From Auanema rhodensis (taxonomy: Eukaryota > Nematoda > Chromadorea > Rhabditida > Rhabditidae): a stretch of DNA of 64,000 nt. The stretch lies in the NCBI GenBank assembly GCA_964057225.1, contig OZ059898.1:21119267-21183266 (forward strand), written 5' to 3'. Within the stretch, counting starts at the first letter, position 1, and each line of letters opens with the position of its first letter. The notes beneath the pieces were generated by a model. The model saw only the letters and a list, made by a program, of their open reading frames with translations, made no database searches and had not been told where the DNA came from. Shown in pieces: positions 39,701 to 52,606 of this stretch. The position numbers and the translations under genes were made by a program.

Positions 39701-40830
39701 TAAAAACAAAATTTTATTGATATTGGTGCATGGTAACCATGACTTTGAAATTTACGTGAACTTTAATTTATGCTAATTAAATGTACACGTGATGTGCACT
39801 TGGTATGTAACTCGCTTCACGTGAAAGATAAAGAGATGCGGTTTTCAAAATTAGATTCCCCATGTCCATATTAGTCTAAAAACAAATTTTTATTGATATT
39901 GGTTCATGGTAACCATGACTTTGAAATTTACGTGAACTTTAATTTATGCTAATTAAATGTACACGTGATGTGCACTTGGTATGTAACTCGCTTCACGTGA
40001 AAGATGAAGAGATGCTGTTTTCAAAATTAGATTCCCCATGTCCATATTAGTCTAAAAACAAAATTTTATTGATATTGGTGCATGGTAACCATGACTTTGA
40101 AATTTACGTGAACTTTAATTTATGCTAATTAAATGTACACGTGATGTGCACTTGGTATGTAACTCGCTTCACGTGAAAGATAAAGAGATGCGGTTTTCAA
40201 AATTAGATTCCCCATGTCCATATTAGTCTAAAAACAAATTTTTATTGATATTGGTTCATGGTAACCATGACTTTGAAATTTACGTGAACTTTAATTTATG
40301 CTAATTAAATGTACACGTGATGTGCACTTGGTATGTAACTCGCTTCACGTGAAAGATAAAGAGATGCGGTTTTCAAAATTAGATTCCCCATGTCCATATT
40401 AGTCTAAAAACAAATTTTCATTGATATTGGTGAATGGTAACCATGACTTTGAAATTTACGTGAACTTTAATTTATGCTAATTAAATGTACAAGTGATGTG
40501 TACTTGGTATGTAACTCGCTTCACGTGAAAGATAAAGAGATGCGGTTTTCAAAATTAGATTCCCCATGTCCATATTAGTCTAAAAACAAATTTTCATTGA
40601 TATTGGTGAATGGTAACCATGACTTTGAAATTTACGTGAACTTTAATTTATGCTAATTAAATGTACACGTGATGTGTACTTGGTATGTAACTCGCTTCAC
40701 GTGAAAGATAAAGAGATGCGGTTTTCAAAATTAGATTCCCCATGTCCATATTAGTCTAAAAACAAATTTTCATTGATATTGGTGAATGGTAACCATGACT
40801 TTGAAATTTACGTGAACTTTAATTTATGCT
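36783..40830 (+). repeat. Long segmental duplication, copy 2 (23 monomers)
   Basis: It follows copy 1 directly and repeats its markers: ACGTCATG; GATAAGG; CAAAGTTTT (near 37422); GAAAGTTACG (38163); CAAACTTTT (38653); CATGTTCAT (38807); CATATCC (39157); GATGAGG (39307); GATGCTG (39659, 40011); then TTTTCATT/GGTGAATGG monomers at 40303-40830. The offset to copy 1 is 30, then 27, then 21 monomers as indels accumulate. The GGTTTATGG of copy 1 near 32158 is GGTTCATGG here. Confidence 0.85.
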
Positions 40831-43115
40831 AATTAAATGTACACGTGATGTGTACTTGGTATGTAACTCGCTTCACGTGAAAGATGAAAAGATGCGGTTT
40901 TCAAAATTAGATTCCTCATGTCCATATTAGTCTAAAAACAAATTTTTATTGATATTGGTGCATGGTAACCATGACTTTGAAATTTACTTGAACTTTAATT
41001 TATGCTAATTAAATGTACACGTGATGTGCACTTGGTATGTAACTCGCTTCACGTGAAAGATAAAGAGATGCGGTTTTCAAAATTAGATTCCTCATGTCCA
41101 TATTAGTCTAAAAACAAATTTTTATTGATATTGGTGCATGGTAACCATGACTTTGAAATTTACGTGAACTTTAATTTATGCTAATTAAATGTACACGTGA
41201 TGTGCACTTGGTATGTAACTCGCTTCACGTGAAAGATAAAGAGATGCGGTTTTCAAAATTAGATTCCCCATGTCCATATTAGTCTAAAAGAAATTTTTAT
41301 TGATATTGCTTCATGGTAACCATGACTTTGAAATTTACGTGAACTTTAATTTATGCTAATTAAATGTACACGTGATGTGCACTTGGTATGTAACTCGCTT
41401 CACGTGAAAGATAAAAAGATGCGGTTTTCAAAATTAGATTCCCCATGTCCATATTAGTCTAAAAACAAATTTTTATTGATATTGGTTCATGGTAACCATG
41501 ACTTTGAAATTTACGTGAACTTTAATTTATGCTAATTAAATGTACACGTGATGTGCACTTGGTATGTAACTCGCTTCACGTGAAAGATAAAGAGATGCGG
41601 TTTTCAAAATTAGATTCCCCATGTCCATATTAGTCTAAAAGAAATTTTTATTGATATTGCTTCATGGTAACCATGACTTTGAAATTTACGTGAACTTTAA
41701 TTTATGCTAATTAAATGTACACGTGATGTGCACTTGGTATGTAACTCGCTTCACGTGAAAGATAAAGAGATGCGGTTTTCAAAATTAGATTCCCCATGTC
41801 CATATTAGTCTAAAAACAAATTTTTATTGATATTGGTTCATGGTAACCATGACTTTGAAATTTACGTGAACTTTAATTTATGCTAATTAAATGTACACGT
41901 GATGTGCACTTGGTATGTAACTCGCTTCACGTGAAAGATAAAGAGATGCGGTTTTCAAAATTAGATTCCCCATGTCCATATTAGTCTAAAAACAAATTTT
42001 TATTGATATTGGTTCATGGTAACCATGACTTTGAAATTTACGTGAACTTTAATTTATGCTAATTAAATGTACACGTGATGTGCACTTGGTATGTAACTCG
42101 CTTCACGTGAAAGATAAGGAGATGCGGTTTTCAAAATTAGATTCCCCATGTCCATATTAGTCTAAAAACAAATTTTTATTGATATTGGTTCATGGTAACC
42201 ATGACTTTGAAATTTACGTGAACTTTAATTTATGCTAATTAAATGTACACGTGATGTGCACTTGGTATGTAACTCGCTTCACGTGAAAGATAAAGAGATG
42301 CGGTTTTCAAAATTAGATTCCCCATGTCCATATTAGTCTAAAAGAAATTTTTATTGATATTGCTTCATGGTAACCATGACTTTGAAATTTACGTGAACTT
42401 TAATTTATGCTAATTAAATGTACACGTGATGTGCACTTGGTATGTAACTCGCTTCACGTGAAAGATAAAGAGATGCGGTTTTCAAAATTAGATTCCCCAT
42501 GTCCATATTAGTCTAAAAACAAATTTTTATTGATATTGGTTCATGGTAACCATGACTTTGAAATTTACGTGAACTTTAATTTATGCTAATTAAATGTACA
42601 CGTGATGTGCACTTGGTATGTAACTCGCTTCACGTGAAAGATAAAGAGATGCGGTTTTCAAAATTAGATTCCCCATGTCCATATTAGTCTAAAAACAAAT
42701 TTTTATTGATATTGGTTCATGGTAACCATGACTTTGAAATTTACGTGAACTTTAATTTATGCTAATTAAATGTACACGTGATGTGCACTTGGTATGTAAC
42801 TCGCTTCACGTGAAAGATAAGGAGATGCGGTTTTCAAAATTAGATTCCCCATGTCCATATTAGTCTAAAAACAAATTTTTATTGATATTGGTTCATGGTA
42901 ACCATGACTTTGAAATTTACGTGAACTTTAATTTATGCTAATTAAATGTACACGTGATGTGCACTTGGTATGTAACTCGCTTCACGTGAAAGATAAAGAG
43001 ATGCGGTTTTCAAAATTAGATTCCCCATGTCCATATTAGTCTAAAAACAAATTTTTATTGATATTGGTGCATGGTAACCATGACTTTGAAATTTACGTGA
43101 ACTTTAATTTATGCT

Positions 43116-44347
43116 AATTAAATGTACACGTGATGTGCACTTGGTATGTAACTCGCTTCACGTGAAAGATAAAGAGATGCGGTTTTCAAAATTAGATTCC
43201 CCATGTCCATATTAGTCTAAAAACTAATTTTTATTGATATTGCTTCATGGTAACCATGACTTTAAAATTTACGTGAACTTTAATTTATGCTAATTAAATG
43301 TACACGTGATGTGCACTTGGTATGTAACTCGCTTCACGTGAAAGATAAAGAGATGCGGTTTTCAAAATTAGATTTCCCATGTCCATATTAGTCTAAAAAC
43401 AAATTTTTATTGATATTGGTTCATGGTAACCATGACTTTGAAATTTACGTGAACTTTAATTTATGCTAATTAAATGTACACGTGATGTGCACTTGGTATG
43501 TAACTCGCTTCACGTGAAAGATAAAGAGATGCGGTTTTCAAAATTAGATTCCCCATGTCCATATTAGTCTAAAAACTAATTTTTATTGATATTGCTTCAT
43601 GGTAACCATGACTTTAAAATTTACGTGAACTTTAATTTATGCTAATTAAATGTACACGTGATGTGCACTTGGTATGTAACTCGCTTCACGTGAAAGATAA
43701 AGAGATGCGGTTTTCAAAATTAGATTTCCCATGTCCATATTAGTCTAAAAACAAATTTTTATTGATATTGCTTCATGGTAACCATGACTTTAAAATTTAC
43801 GTGAACTTTAATTTATGCTAATTAAATGTACACGTGATGTGCACTTGGTATGTAACTCGCTTCACGTGAAAGATAAAGAGATGCGGTTTTCAAAATTAGA
43901 TTTCCCATGTCCATATTAGTCTAAAAACAAATTTTTATTGATATTGGTTCATGGTAACCATGACTTTGAAATTTACGTGAACTTTAATTTATGCTAATTA
44001 AATGTACACGTGATGTGCACTTGGTATGTAACTCGCTTCACGTGAAAGATAAAGAGATGCGGTTTTCAAAATTAGATTCCCCATGTCCATATTAGTCTAA
44101 AAACTAATTTTTATTGATATTGCTTCATGGTAACCATGACTTTAAAATTTACGTGAACTTTAATTTATGCTAATTAAATGTACACGTGATGTGCACTTGG
44201 TATGTAACTCGCTTCACGTGAAAGATAAAGAGATGCGGTTTTCAAAATTAGATTTCCCATGTCCATATTAGTCTAAAAACAAATTTTTATTGATATTGGT
44301 TCATGGTAACCATGACTTTGAAATTTACGTGAACTTTAATTTATGCT
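43116..44347 (+). repeat. Alternating A/B dimer block with a chimeric monomer
   Basis: Type A has ACTAAT, GCTTCAT and CTTTAAAA (43116, 43468, 43996). Type B has GATTTCCC, ACAAAT and GGTTCAT (43292, 43820, 44172). The monomer 43644-43819 has the 5' markers of B (GATTTCCC, ACAAAT) and the 3' markers of A (GCTTCAT, CTTTAAAA). The switch lies between about 43752 and 43770. The order is A B A B/A B A B, as expected from crossover or conversion within a monomer. Confidence 0.85.
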
Positions 44348-45577
44348 AATTAAATGTACACGTGATGTGCACTTGGTATGTAACTCGCTTCACGTGAAAG
44401 ATAAAGAGATGCGGTTTTCAAAATTAGATTCCCCATGTCCATATTAGTCTAAAAGAAATTTTTATTGATATTGCTTCATGGTAACCATGACTTTGAAATT
44501 TACGTGAACTTTAATTTATGCTAATTAAATGTACACGTGATGTGCACTTGGTATGTAACTCGCTTCACGTGAAAGATAAAAAGATGCGGTTTTCAAAATT
44601 AGATTCCCCATGTCCATATTAGTCTAAAAACAAATTTTTATTGATATTGGTTCATGGTAACCATGACTTTGAAATTTACGTGAACTTTAATTTATGCTAA
44701 TTAAATGTACACGTGATGTGCACTTGGTATGTAACTCGCTTCACGTGAAAGATAAAGAGATGCGGTTTTCAAAATTAGATTCCCCATGTCCATATTAGTC
44801 TAAAAGAAATTTTTATTGATATTGCTTCATGGTAACCATGACTTTGAAATTTACGTGAACTTTAATTTATGCTAATTAAATGTACACGTGATGTGCACTT
44901 GGTATGTAACTCGCTTCACGTGAAAGATAAAGAGATGCGGTTTTCAAAATTAGATTCCCCATGTCCATATTAGTCTAAAAACAAATTTTTATTGATATTG
45001 GTTCATGGTAACCATGACTTTGAAATTTACGTGAACTTTAATTTATGCTAATTAAATGTACACGTGATGTGCACTTGGTATGTAACTCGCTTCACGTGAA
45101 AGATAAAGAGATGCGGTTTTCAAAATTAGATTCCCCATGTCCATATTAGTCTAAAAACAAATTTTTATTGATATTGGTTCATGGTAACCATGACTTTGAA
45201 ATTTACGTGAACTTTAATTTATGCTAATTAAATGTACACGTGATGTGCACTTGGTATGTAACTCGCTTCACGTGAAAGATAAAGAGATGCGGTTTTCAAA
45301 ATTAGATTCCCCATGTCCATATTAGTCTAAAAACAAATTTTTATTGATATTGGTTCATGGTAACCATGACTTTGAAATTTACGTGAACTTTAATTTATGC
45401 TAATTAAATGTACACGTGATGTGCACTTGGTATGTAACTCGCTTCACGTGAAAGATAAAGAGATGCGGTTTTCAAAATTAGATTCCCCATGTCCATATTA
45501 GTCTAAAAACAAATTTTTATTGATATTGGTGCATGGTAACCATGACTTTGAAATTTACGTGAACTTTAATTTATGCT

Positions 45578-48041
45578 AATTAAATGTACACGTGATGTGC
45601 ACTTGGTATGTAACTCGCTTCACGTGAAAGATAAAGAGATGCGGTTTTCAAAATTAGATTCCCCATGTCCATATTAGTCTAAAAACAAATTTTTATTGAT
45701 ATTGGTGCATGGTAACCATGACTTTGAAAGTTACGTGAACTTTAATTTATGCTAATTAAATGTACACGTGATGTGCACTTGGTATGTAACTCGCTTCACG
45801 TGAAAGATAAAGAGATGCGGTTTTCAAAATTAGATTCCCCATGTCCATATTAGTCTAAAAACAAATTTTTATTGATATTGGTTCATGGTAACCATGACTT
45901 TGAAATTTACGTGAACTTTAATTTATGCTAATTAAATGTACACGTGATGTGCACTTGGTATGTAACTCGCTTCACGTGAAAGATAAAGAGATGCGGTTTT
46001 CAAAATTAGATTCCCCATGTCCATATTAGTCTAAAAACAAATTTTTATTGATATTGGTGCATGGTAACCATGACTTTGAAATTTACGTGAACTTTAATTT
46101 ATGCTAATTAAATGTACACGTGATGTGCACTTGGTATGTAACTCGCTTCACGTGAAAGATAAAGAGATGCGGTTTTCAAAATTAGATTCCCCATGTCCAT
46201 ATTAGTCTAAAAACAAATTTTTATTGATATTGGTGCATGGTAACCATGACTTTGAATTTTACGTGAACTTTAATTTATGCTAATTAAATGTACACGTGAT
46301 GTGCACTTGGTATGTAACTCGCTTCACGTGAAAGATAAAGAGATGCGGTTTTCAAAATTAGATTCCCCATGTCCATATTAGTCTAAAAACAAATTTTTAT
46401 TGATATTGGTGCATGGTAACCATGACTTTGAAATTTACGTGAACTTTAATTTATGCTAATTAAATGTACACGTGATGTGCACTTGGTATGTAACTCGCTT
46501 CACGTGAAAGATGAAGAGATACGGTTTTCAAAATTAGATTCCCCATGTCCATATTAGTCTAAAAACAAACTTTTATTGATATTGGTGCATGGTAACCATG
46601 ACTTTGAAATTTACGTGAACTTTAATTTATGCTAATTAAATGTACACGTGATGTGCACTTGGTATGTAACTCGCTTCACGTGAAAGATAAAGAGATGCGG
46701 TTTTCAAAATTAGATTCCCCATGTTCATATTAGTCTAAAAACAAATTTTTATTGATATTGGTGCATGGTAACCATGACTTTGAAATTTACGTGAACTTTA
46801 ATTTATGCTAATTAAATGTACACGTGATGTGCACTTGGTATGTAACTCGCTTCTCGTGAAAGATAAAGAGATGCGGTTTTCAAAATTAGATTCCCCATGT
46901 CCATATTAGTCTAAAAACAAATTTTTATTGATATTGGTTCATGGTAACCATGACTTTGAAATTTACGTGAACTTTAATTTATGCTAATTAAATGTACACG
47001 TGATGTGCACTTGGTATGTAACTCGCTTCACGTGAAAGATAAAGAGATGCGGTTTTCAAAATTAGATTCCCCATATCCATATTAGTCTAAAAACAAATTT
47101 TTATTGATATTGGTGCATGGTAACCATGACTTTGAATTTTACGTGAACTTTAATTTATGCTAATTAAATGTACACGTGATGTGCACTTGGTATGTAACTC
47201 GCTTCACGTGAAAGATAAAGAGATGCGGTTTTCAAAATTAGATTCCCCATGTCCATATTAGTCTAAAAACAAATTTTTATTGATATTGGTGCATGGTAAC
47301 CATGACTTTGAAATTTACGTGAACTTTAATTTATGCTAATTAAATGTACACGTGATGTGCACTTGGTATGTAACTCGCTTCACGTGAAAGATAAAGAGAT
47401 GCGGTTTTCAAAATTAGATTCCCCATGTCCATATTAGTCTAAAAACAAATTTTTATTGATATTGGTTCATGGTAACCATGACTTTGAAATTAACGTGAAC
47501 TTTGATTTATGCTAATTAAATGTACACGTGATGTGCACTTGGTATGTAACTCGCTTCACGTGAAAGATAAAGAGATGCGGTTTTCAAAATTAGATTCCCC
47601 ATGTCCATATTAGTCTAAAAACAAATTTTTATTGATATTGGTGCATGGTAACCATGACTTTGAAATTTACGTGAACTTTAATTTATGCTAATTAAATGTA
47701 CACGTGATGTGCACTTGGTATGTAACTCGCTTCACGTGAAAGATAAAGAGATGCGGTTTTCAAAATTAGATTCCCCATGTCCATATTAGTCTAAAAACAA
47801 ATTTTTATTGATATTGGTGCATGGTAACCATGACTTTGAAATTTACGTGAACTTTAATTTATGCTAATTAAATGTACACGTGATGTGCACTTGGTATGTA
47901 ACTCGCTTCACGTGAAAGATGAAGAGATGCTGTTTTCAAAATTAGATTCCCCATGTCCATATTAGTCTAAAAACAAAATTTTATTGATATTGGTGCATGG
48001 TAACCATGACTTTGAAATTTACGTGAACTTTAATTTATGCT
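45578..48041 (+). repeat. Third, partial copy of the 33.3-36.1 kb segment
   Basis: Markers of the long duplication recur in order: GAAAGTTACG (45726), CAAACTTTT (near 46568), CATGTTCAT (near 46724), CATATCC (47072) with GAATTTTA, and GATGCTG (near 47926). GATGAGG is missing and two extra monomers sit before CAAACTTTT. The copy is flanked on both sides by the 175-bp subtype zone, which lacks these markers. It was therefore inserted into, or split, that zone. Confidence 0.8.
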
Positions 48042-51000
48042 AATTAAATGTACACGTGATGTGCACTTGGTATGTAACTCGCTTCACGTGAAAGATAAAG
48101 AGATGCGGTTTTCAAAATTAGATTCCCCATGTCCATATTAGTCTAAAAACAAATTTTTATTGATATTGGTTCATGGTAACCATGACTTTGAAATTTACGT
48201 GAACTTTAATTTATGCTAATTAAATGTACACGTGATGTGCACTTGGTATGTAACTCGCTTCACGTGAAAGATAAAGAGATGCGGTTTTCAAAATTAGATT
48301 CCGCATGTCCATATTAGTCTAAAAATAAATTTTTATTGATATTGCTTCATGGTAACCATGACTTTGAAATTTACGTGAACTTTAATTTATGCTAATTAAA
48401 TGTACACGTGATGTGCACTTGGTATGTAACTCGCTTCACGTGAAAGATAAAGAGATGCGGTTTTCAAAATTAGATTCCCCATGTCCATATTAGTCTAAAA
48501 ACAAATTTTTATTGATATTGGTTCATGGTAACCATGACTTTGAAATTTACGTGAACTTTAATTTATGCTAATTAAATGTACACGTGATGTGCACTTGGTA
48601 TGTAACTCGCTTCACGTGAAAGATAAAGAGATGCGGTTTTCAAAATTAGATTCCCCATGTCCATATTAGTCTAAAAGAAATTTTTATTGATATTGCTTCA
48701 TGGTAACCATGACTTTGAAATTTACGTGAACTTTAATTTATGCTAATTAAATGTACACGTGATGTGCACTTGGTATGTAACTCGCTTCACGTGAAAGATA
48801 AAGAGATGCGGTTTTCAAAATTAGATTTCCCATGTCCATATTAGTCTAAAACAAATTTTTATTGATATTGGTTCATGGTAACCATGACTTTGAAATTTAC
48901 GTGAACTTTAATTTATGCTAATTAAATGTACACGTGATGTGCACTTGGTATGTAACTCGCTTCACGTGAAAGATAAAGAGATGCGGTTTTCAAAATTAGA
49001 TTCCCCATGTCCATATTAGTCTAAAAGAAATTTTTATTGATATTGCTTCATGGTAACCATGACTTTGAAATTTACGTGAACTTTAATTTATGCTAATTAA
49101 ATGTACACGTGATGTGCACTTGGTATGTAACTCGCTTCACGTGAAAGATAAAGAGATGCGGTTTTCAAAATTAGATTCCCCATGTCCATATTAGTCTAAA
49201 AGAAATTTTTATTGATATTGCTTCATGGTAACCATGACTTTGAAATTTACGTGAACTTTAATTTATGCTAATTAAATGTACACGTGATGTGCACTTGGTA
49301 TGTAACTCGCTTCACGTGAAAGATAAAAAGATGCGGTTTTCAAAATTAGATTCCCCATGTCCATATTAGTCTAAAAACAAATTTTTATTGATATTGGTTC
49401 ATGGTAACCATGACTTTGAAATTTACGTGAACTTTAATTTATGCTAATTAAATGTACACGTGATGTGCACTTGGTATGTAACTCGCTTCACGTGAAAGAT
49501 AAAGAGATGCGGTTTTCAAAATTAGATTCCCCATGTCCATATTAGTCTAAAAGAAATTTTTATTGATATTGCTTCATGGTAACCATGACTTTGAAATTTA
49601 CGTGAACTTTAATTTATGCTAATTAAATGTACACGTGATGTGCACTTGGTATGTAACTCGCTTCACGTGAAAGATAAAGAGATGCGGTTTTCAAAATTAG
49701 ATTCCCCATGTCCATATTAGTCTAAAAACAAATTTTTATTGATATTGGTTCATGGTAACCATGACTTTGAAATTTACGTGAACTTTAATTTATGCTAATT
49801 AAATGTACACGTGATGTGCACTTGGTATGTAACTCGCTTCACGTGAAAGATAAAGAGATGCGGTTTTCAAAATTAGATTCCCCATGTCCATATTAGTCTA
49901 AAAACAAATTTTTATTGATATTGGTTCATGGTAACCATGACTTTGAAATTTACGTGAACTTTAATTTATGCTAATTAAATGTACACGTGATGTGCACTTG
50001 GTATGTAACTCGCTTCACGTGAAAGATAAAGAGATGCGGTTTTCAAAATTAGATCCCCCATGTCCATATTAGTCTAAAAACAAATTTTTATTGATATTGG
50101 TGCATGGTAACCATGACTTTGAAATTTACGTGAACTTTAATTTATGCTAATTAAATGTACACGTGATGTGCACTTGGTATGTAACTCGCTTCACGTGAAA
50201 GATAAAGAGATGCGGTTTTCAAAATTAGATTCCCCATGTCCATATTAGTCTAAAAACAAATTTTTATTGATATTGCTTCATGGTAACCATGACTTTGAAA
50301 TTTACGTGAACTTTAATTTATGCTAATTAAATGTACACGTGATGTGCACTTGGTATGTAACTCGCTTCACGTGAAAGATAAAGAGATGCGGTTTTCAAAA
50401 TTAGATTTCCCATGTCCATATTAGTCTAAAACAAATTTTTATTGATATTGGTTCATGGTAACCATGACTTTGAAATTTACGTGAACTTTAATTTATGCTA
50501 ATTAAATGTACACGTGATGTGCACTTGGTATGTAACTCGCTTCACGTGAAAGATAAAGAGATGCGGTTTTCAAAATTAGATTCCCCATGTCCATATTAGT
50601 CTAAAAGAAATTTTTATTGATATTGCTTCATGGTAACCATGACTTTGAAATTTACGTGAACTTTAATTTATGCTAATTAAATGTACACGTGATGTGCACT
50701 TGGTATGTAACTCGCTTCACGTGAAAGATAAAAAGATGCGGTTTTCAAAATTAGATTCCCCATGTCCATATTAGTCTAAAAACAAATTTTTATTGATATT
50801 GCTTCATGGTAACCATGACTTTGAAATTTACGTGAACTTTAATTTATGCTAATTAAATGTACACGTGATGTGCACTTGGTATGTAACTCGCTTCACGTGA
50901 AAGATAAAAAGATGCGGTTTTCAAAATTAGATTCCCCATGTCCATATTAGTCTAAAAACAAATTTTTATTGATATTGGTTCATGGTAACCATGACTTTGA

Positions 51001-52606
51001 AATTTACGTGAACTTTAATTTATGCTAATTAAATGTACACGTGATGTGCACTTGGTATGTAACTCGCTTCACGTGAAAGATAAAGAGATGCGGTTTTCAA
51101 AATTAGATTCCCCATGTCCATATTAGTCTAAAAACAAATTTTTATTGATATTGCTTCATGGTAACCATGACTTTGAAATTTACGTGAACTTTAATTTATG
51201 CTAATTAAATGTACACGTGATGTGCACTTGGTATGTAACTCGCTTCACGTGAAAGATAAAGAGATGCGGTTTTCAAAATTAGATTTCCCATGTCCATATT
51301 AGTCTAAAAACAAATTTTTATTGATATTGGTTCATGGTAACCATGACTTTGAAATTTACGTGAACTTTAATTTATGCTAATTAAATGTACACGTGATGTG
51401 CACTTGGTATGTAACTCGCTTCACGTGAAAGATAAAGAGATGCGGTTTTCAAAATTAGATTCCCCATGTCCATATTAGTCTAAAAGAAATTTTTATTGAT
51501 ATTGCTTCATGGTAACCATGACTTTGAAATTTACGTGAACTTTAATTTATGCTAATTAAATGTACACGTGATGTGCACTTGGTATGTAACTCGCTTCACG
51601 TGAAAGATAAAGAGATGCGGTTTTCAAAATTAGATTTCCCATGTCCATATTAGTCTAAAAACAAATTTTTATTGATATTGGTTCATGGTAACCATGACTT
51701 TGAAATTTACGTGAACTTTAATTTATGCTAATTAAATGTACACGTGATGTGCACTTGGTATGTAACTCGCTTCACGTGAAAGGTAAAGAGATGCGGTTTT
51801 CAAAATTAGATTCCCCATGTCCATATTAGTCTAAAAGAAATTTTTATTGATATTGCTTCATGGTAACCATGACTTTGAAATTTACGTGAACTTTAATTTA
51901 TGCTAATTAAATGTACACGTGATGTGCACTTGGTATGTAACTCGCTTCACGTGAAAGATAAAGAGATGCGGTTTTCAAAATTAGATTCCCCATGTCCATA
52001 TTAGTCTAAAAGAAATTTTTATTGATATTGCTTCATGGTAACCATGACTTTGAAATTTACGTGAACTTTAATTTATGCTAATTAAATGTACACGTGATGT
52101 GCACTTGGTATGTAACTCGCTTCACGTGAAAGATAAAGAGATGCGGTTTTCAAAATTAGATTCCCCATGTCCATATTAGTCTAAAAACAAATTTTTATTG
52201 ATATTGCTTCATGGTAACCATGACTTTGAAATTTACGTGAACTTTAATTTATGCTAATTAAATGTACACGTGATGTGCACTTGGTATGTAACTCGCTTCA
52301 CGTGAAAGATAAAGAGATGCGGTTTTCAAAATTAGATTTCCCATGTCCATATTAGTCTAAAAACAAATTTTTATTGATATTGGTTCATGGTAACCATGAC
52401 TTTGAAATTTACGTGAACTTTAATTTATGCTAATTAAATGTACACGTGATGTGCACTTGGTATGTAACTCGCTTCACGTGAAAGATAAAGAGATGCGGTT
52501 TTCAAAATTAGATTCCCCATGTCCATATTAGTCTAAAAGAAATTTTTATTGATATTGCTTCATGGTAACCATGACTTTGAAATTTACGTGAACTTTAATT
52601 TATGCT

